Shown here in pieces: positions 60,863 to 64,000 of a DNA stretch of 64,000 bases. The stretch covers positions 62,001 through 126,000 of the forward strand of contig CAKPOS010000002.1 of the NCBI GenBank assembly GCA_934176955.1, given 5' to 3'. The translations under genes were made by a program, and so were the position numbers. A model generated the notes under the pieces. It worked only from the letters and a program-made list of their open reading frames with translations. It did no database searches and was not told the DNA's origin. The DNA is from an uncultured Bacilli bacterium. GTDB lineage: Bacteria > Bacillota_I > Bacilli_A > RF39 > UBA660. Within the stretch, counting starts at the first letter, position 1. Each line of letters begins with the position of its first letter.

Positions 60863-61568
60863 ATTCTTTCAACTCCTTCTTCTTCCTATTGGATAGTAAA
60901 TATACTGTTTCATTATTAAGAAAAGTTATTGTATTTTCTGAATAGTTTATTCGTTTAATCTTTTCCACATTAACAATACATGATTTGTGACATTGAAAGA
61001 AACTATGTCCTAGTTTTTCTGCAAGTTCTATTATTGACATGTTGGTTTCAAATTCTTCTCCATTTTCTGTTTTAATAATACACTTGGGAACATCTTGTAT
61101 TTTTTCAATGTATAGGATATCATCATATGGAATTCTATACAAATTTCTATTGAAACTATAAATAAATACTCCCTTCTTATTTAGTGTTTTGATGATATAA
61201 TTCATTGTGTCTTCAAATCTTGATGGCCATAGCTTATCTTTTGGAATATAATCTAGTGCTAATAGTCTAGAATAAAAGATGTCATTTTTGCATTCACTAT
61301 GATTTGTTACAAATAATATTATGCTCTCTAAATCATTTTCTCTAATTTCTGATGCAATTTCTAATCCCGATACTTCTCCTAATTCAATATCTAAAATGTA
61401 AACTTTTTGTTCTCTTTCCTCGTTAATAATTTCATGAATAACCTTATTATATTCTGTAAATTCATTTATTTTATATTCAAAATTATAAGGCATCATTACT
61501 TTTGTTAGAATATTGTGAATTTTAGCTGAAAATTCCTTGTTATCTTCACAAATAATAAATCTTACCAT
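60846..61568 (-). CDS. agrA: AgrA-type LytTR response regulator
   Basis: 240 aa. Receiver domain (1-125) with the acidic pair E8/D9, phospho-acceptor D60 (YILDIELGEVSG) and K near 110. LytTR DNA-binding domain (about 135-238) with LYRIPYDDILYIEKIQ, FFQCHKSCIVNVEKIKRI and YLLSNRKKKELKEY. First gene of the agrA-agrC unit with GGAGGG before the start and an extended -10 at 61598-61603. LytTR regulators bind paired direct repeats 21-22 bp apart, as found before agrB. Confidence 0.93.
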   Translation of the reverse strand: MVRFIICEDNKEFSAKIHNILTKVMMPYNFEYKINEFTEYNKVIHEIINEEREQKVYILDIELGEVSGLEIASEIRENDLESIILFVTNHSECKNDIFYSRLLALDYIPKDKLWPSRFEDTMNYIIKTLNKKGVFIYSFNRNLYRIPYDDILYIEKIQDVPKCIIKTENGEEFETNMSIIELAEKLGHSFFQCHKSCIVNVEKIKRINYSENTITFLNNETVYLLSNRKKKELKEYVANY

Positions 61569-61597
61569 AGTTCTATTCCCTCCTAGCGAACAAGTTC

Positions 61598-61603
61598 ATT
61601 ATA
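61598..61603 (-). promoter_or_regulatory. Extended -10 promoter of the agrA-agrC unit
   Basis: The minus strand reads TATGATATAATG (TG-A-TATAAT), about 30 bp before the agrA start. Confidence 0.5.
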
Positions 61604-61705
61604 TCATAAATTGATAGAAAAACTTGCTATCATATATTGAAATATCGGATTTGATGTCTAAAAGGGAAAAAATTTATCTATTAGATTACTTTTTTGATTA
61701 AAAAA

Positions 61706-61732
61706 AAATCCATATTTATGGAATTTTCTTCT
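61706..61732 (-). terminator. Terminator of the S41 peptidase gene
   Basis: Minus strand: ATTCCAT-AA-ATATGGATTTTTTTTT, a 6-7 bp stem with small loop and nine T. Confidence 0.65.
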
Positions 61733-61741
61733 TAAAATATA

Positions 61742-63100
61742 TTATTTACTCACTAACTCTAATGCTTTTTCTAATTGTAAATCAACATTATCTTTTATTT
61801 CATATTCTACTGTATTTGTTGGTTTTACTCCTTCTTTATCTATCCAATTATTATTCGGAGTTAACCATTTTTGAATAGTATATTTTATCATACTGCCATC
61901 AGATAATTTTTTTGTTTTTTGGACTGTTCCTTTTCCATAAGTTTGGGTTCCAACAACATATCCACCGTAACTTTCTTTGATTGCTGATGCCAAAATTTCC
62001 GATGCAGATGCACTATTTTTATTTACTAATACCGCAATTGGATAAGTTCGATTTTCTTTTGTTTTATCTTTAATTATTTCCTTTTTATTATTATCTTCTA
62101 ATTGGTAAATAATTTTTCCTTTTTTTAAAAACAAACTACTGATATCTGTAACAGCACTTAGGTAACCACCAGAATCATTTCTTACATCTATAATTAATGC
62201 ATGAATTCCTTTCTTTTCCAATTTAGTTAATTCTTTTTTAAATTGTTCATACGTAACAGCTGAAAATACGGAAATATCTATATAACCAACTTTTTTATTA
62301 TCTTTTTCTAATATTTCACTACTTATAGAAGGAACTTCTACTTTTCTTCTATTTACTGTGATTTCTTTTTCTTCTCCATCTCTTTTAATGGTTAATTTTA
62401 TTTTCGAGGCCTTACTATTCTTTACATAATTTGACATATCATTACTTGTTTTTCCTTGATAATCTTGGTCATCAATTTTTAATATAATATCTTTTTCTTT
62501 TAAACCGGCTTTTTTTGCTGGGCTATTATCAAAAATATTAATAATTACAATATTATTATTTTCATCCATAGATACCATACATCCAATTCCTTCATAAACT
62601 CCATCTACTGTTTCGAGAAAGCTAGATGCATCACTTTTAGAAGAATAATTAGTATATTCATCTCCTACTTCTGATAACATCGAATTTACTGCGTTATCAA
62701 TCATATTATTTTTATCTAAATTTCCATAATAACTAGTGGTAATTGTGTCATACACATTAATTAATTTGTTTAGTTCTCCATATAATTTGATAAAATTTTT
62801 CCCACCACTTAAAATAAATAAAATAATTAAACAGATTATAGCACCCATTACTTCAAATAGAATAACAGATAATATTTTTTCTTTTATCATTTTTTTACTT
62901 TCACATTTGGGATCTTCTTTTTGTATAAAATTTCTTTTTTGAAATTTTTTTATGTTTTTTCCAAATTTGGATTGATAAAATCTTTGAAGCTTTTGCTCTT
63001 TAATTTTTTCTTTTTCTTCTTTAATTTTTTTCTTTTCTTTTTTTATAATTTCTCTTGATTTTTGAATTTTATTATTTCTATCTTTTTTGATTAAGTTCAT
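61742..63100 (-). CDS. S41-family C-terminal processing protease (CtpA-like)
   Basis: 452 aa. A long, very basic cytoplasmic N-terminus (repeated KKIKEEKEKIKEQK), one membrane segment (about 73-95), a PDZ domain (about 165-235, GIGCMVSMDENNNIVIINIFDNSPAKKAGLKEKDII), and the S41 catalytic core with Ser in NKNSASASEILASAIKES and Lys in GTQTYGKGTVQKTK (Ser-Lys dyad). It cleaves exported proteins near their C-terminus at the membrane surface. I chose ATG 63100 (GGTGAT upstream); the ATG four codons earlier has no site. The coiled basic N-terminus, about 70 residues, is much longer than in CtpA and may bind DNA or nucleoid-associated partners. Confidence 0.9.
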   Translation of the reverse strand: MNLIKKDRNNKIQKSREIIKKEKKKIKEEKEKIKEQKLQRFYQSKFGKNIKKFQKRNFIQKEDPKCESKKMIKEKILSVILFEVMGAIICLIILFILSGGKNFIKLYGELNKLINVYDTITTSYYGNLDKNNMIDNAVNSMLSEVGDEYTNYSSKSDASSFLETVDGVYEGIGCMVSMDENNNIVIINIFDNSPAKKAGLKEKDIILKIDDQDYQGKTSNDMSNYVKNSKASKIKLTIKRDGEEKEITVNRRKVEVPSISSEILEKDNKKVGYIDISVFSAVTYEQFKKELTKLEKKGIHALIIDVRNDSGGYLSAVTDISSLFLKKGKIIYQLEDNNKKEIIKDKTKENRTYPIAVLVNKNSASASEILASAIKESYGGYVVGTQTYGKGTVQKTKKLSDGSMIKYTIQKWLTPNNNWIDKEGVKPTNTVEYEIKDNVDLQLEKALELVSK

Positions 63101-63226
63101 TCTTATCACCATGATATAAGTCTATCATAAACAATTTATAAATACAATTCTTTAAAAAAAACTTTACACGATTGGTTATTTTCTCTTGTATAAAGAAAAA
63201 AAGAAGAACCATTATGATTTCTCCCC

Positions 63227-63607
63227 TTATTTTTCCGATTTTACTGTTTTTTTAGCAGGCTTTTTATCTATTTTTTCTTTATTATTTGGTGATTGTGCTA
63301 AAAATGTAACTTTTTCTGCTACTATTTCTGTTTTTTTCTTTTTACTACCGTCATCAGCAGTTATTACTCTTGTTTGAATTCTTCCCTTTACGCCGACCAT
63401 ATCTCCTGATTGACAATATTCAACAGTGTTTTCTGCAACATTTGTCCACAAAGTACAATCTAAAAAATCAGTGTCGTATTCCCCGTTCATGTTTTTATAA
63501 TTTCTAGGGACAGCTAGGGTTACAGTTGCTGTTTTTTTCCCATTTTCTGTTGTTCTTAATTCTGGTGTTTTTACTATTCTTCCAACCAAGACAATTTGAT
63601 TTAACAT
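63227..63607 (-). CDS. ssb: Single-stranded DNA-binding protein without the acidic C-terminal tip
   Basis: 126 aa from ATG 63607 (MLNQIVLVGRIV, GGAGGG upstream; 12 in-frame codons before it are not SSB-like). Complete OB fold (LVGRIVKTPELRTTENGKKTATVTLAVPRNYKNMNGEYDTDFLDCTLWTNVAENTVEYCQSGDMVGVKGRIQTR). The C-terminus is KKPAKKTVKSEK, basic, where most SSBs have an acidic DDDLPF-like tip that recruits replication and repair proteins. This may be a second, specialised SSB; a canonical one in an rpsF-ssb-rpsR operon would then be elsewhere. A promoter lies at 63629-63657. Confidence 0.93.
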   Translation of the reverse strand: MLNQIVLVGRIVKTPELRTTENGKKTATVTLAVPRNYKNMNGEYDTDFLDCTLWTNVAENTVEYCQSGDMVGVKGRIQTRVITADDGSKKKKTEIVAEKVTFLAQSPNNKEKIDKKPAKKTVKSEK

Positions 63608-63628
63608 ATTATCCCTCCTTTCGTGATG

Positions 63629-63657
63629 AATATAACACTTCATTGAAAAAGAGACAA
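63629..63657 (-). promoter_or_regulatory. Promoter of ssb
   Basis: -35 TTGTCT (63652-63657), 17-bp spacer, -10 TATATT (63629-63634) with extended TG (TGTTATATT). Confidence 0.65.
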
Positions 63658-63830
63658 ATTTTTAAAAATTAATTCTTTTACAGTATTTTTAGTTTTTTAT
63701 TTAAAATACTTATTTTGAACTTTTCCTTAAATAAAATTGAAGGTAATTTTTTTCATTTCGGCAATGAAGTAGCTAAATAATGAAATTCAAAATTTAAAAA
63801 AGGGACTTTTTCATTTGACAGAAATTTGAC

Positions 63831-63860
63831 AAAAAAAAAGACTAATTTTACTTTAGTCTT
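63831..63860 (-). terminator. Terminator of the sufB unit
   Basis: Minus strand: AAGACTAA-AGTAAAA-TTAGTCTT (8-bp perfect stem) followed by nine T, directly at the sufB stop. Confidence 0.85.
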
Positions 63861-64000
63861 CTATGATTCTATATTTATTTTTAATAATCGATTTAATTCA
63901 ACTGCATATTCCATTGGTAATTCTTCTCTAAATTCATTGATAAATCCTAGGATAATTAGTTCTTTTGCAGCTTCTTCTGGTAAACCTCTACTCATTAAGT
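63861..64000 (-). CDS. sufB: Fe-S cluster assembly protein SufB, C-terminal end (5' end outside window)
   Basis: Only the last 45 residues are present: MSRGLPEEAAKELIILGF, then INEFREELPMEYAVELNRLL and KINIES. The MSRGL..EEA...II.GF and E(L/I)P.EYAVE(L/M)NRL signature is that of the SufB C-terminus; SufD lacks the EYAVELNRL ending. SufB is the scaffold of the SufBC2D complex for iron-sulfur cluster assembly. The usual GSIG tail is missing. The iron-sulfur-requiring U32 protein in this window would be a client. Confidence 0.85.
   Translation of the reverse strand, partial: LMSRGLPEEAAKELIILGFINEFREELPMEYAVELNRLLKINIES

Noticed and set aside
1..64000. TGA as tryptophan codon (Mycoplasma-type code)
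   Set aside because: TGA ends clearly conserved frames such as tsaE, and Trp is encoded by TGG in core proteins.
1..64000. CRISPR array or integrated prophage
   Set aside because: No regularly spaced repeat series and no phage structural or integrase genes; the direct repeats found are single pairs.

Overview
The window looks like chromosome from an uncultured low-GC member of the Bacilli (Firmicutes), of the kind found in the gut and related to Erysipelotrichia/RF39-type lineages. The evidence is very AT-rich DNA, a Gram-positive PolC replicase, a Firmicutes-type str operon, and Agr, TasA-like and SH3b/dockerin surface proteins. TGA works as a normal stop (for example in tsaE and the HAD remnant), so this is genetic code 11, not the Mycoplasma code. 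The wall-active proteins indicate a walled cell. Genus and species cannot be read from the sequence.

Layout. 1-7242 is an accessory segment: the 5' four-fifths of a type VII secretion ATPase (essC); a TetR-like regulator with two near-identical palindromic operators around its own promoter, coupled to an unknown gene; a 5'-truncated DUF2442-HTH gene; and a possible PBECR4-type protein. 7303-26113 is mostly core: polC, obg, the str operon (rpsL-rpsG-fusA-tuf), yqeK, tRNA-Asn and the t6A operon (tsaE-tsaB-rimI-tsaD). It is interrupted at 12273-14944 by a tandem-duplicated nucleotidyltransferase, degraded DNA and a metallopeptidase. 26303-35085 carries small membrane proteins, a TasA-like exported protein, a CBS/DRTGG manganese pyrophosphatase, and a two-gene surface operon ending in an SH3b-glucosaminidase-dockerin protein. 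35277-47766 has a hydrolase, a U32 protein, a PfkB-SIS fusion with a WYL regulator and a 23-codon HAD-phosphatase remnant, a transglutaminase-like protein, HtrA, PAP2, a ZIP transporter and a second anchored surface protein. 47827-52446 is a MarR-controlled heterodimeric ABC exporter. 53479-58527 holds phosphoketolase with CapA-, DUF192- and DUF1292-type neighbours. 58745-61568 is a complete Agr quorum-sensing locus, including a 40-residue AgrD that is easily missed. 61742-64000 has an S41 protease, a tail-less SSB and the end of sufB.

How it works together. Information-processing genes sit in classical operons. Accessory functions (peptide signalling, type VII secretion, surface fibres, wall hydrolase, drug export) form short transcription units bounded by strong hairpin terminators. 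Many hairpins share the sequence AAAATACTGAT...ATCAGTATTTT, and two copies belong to a 67-bp near-identical terminator-plus-promoter repeat. Many promoters have an extended -10 (TGnTATAAT).

The best candidates for new biology are the convergent Agr locus with a predicted six-residue ring peptide, the PfkB-SIS/WYL/HAD-remnant locus, the tandem nucleotidyltransferase, and the TetR-controlled unknown gene beside essC.
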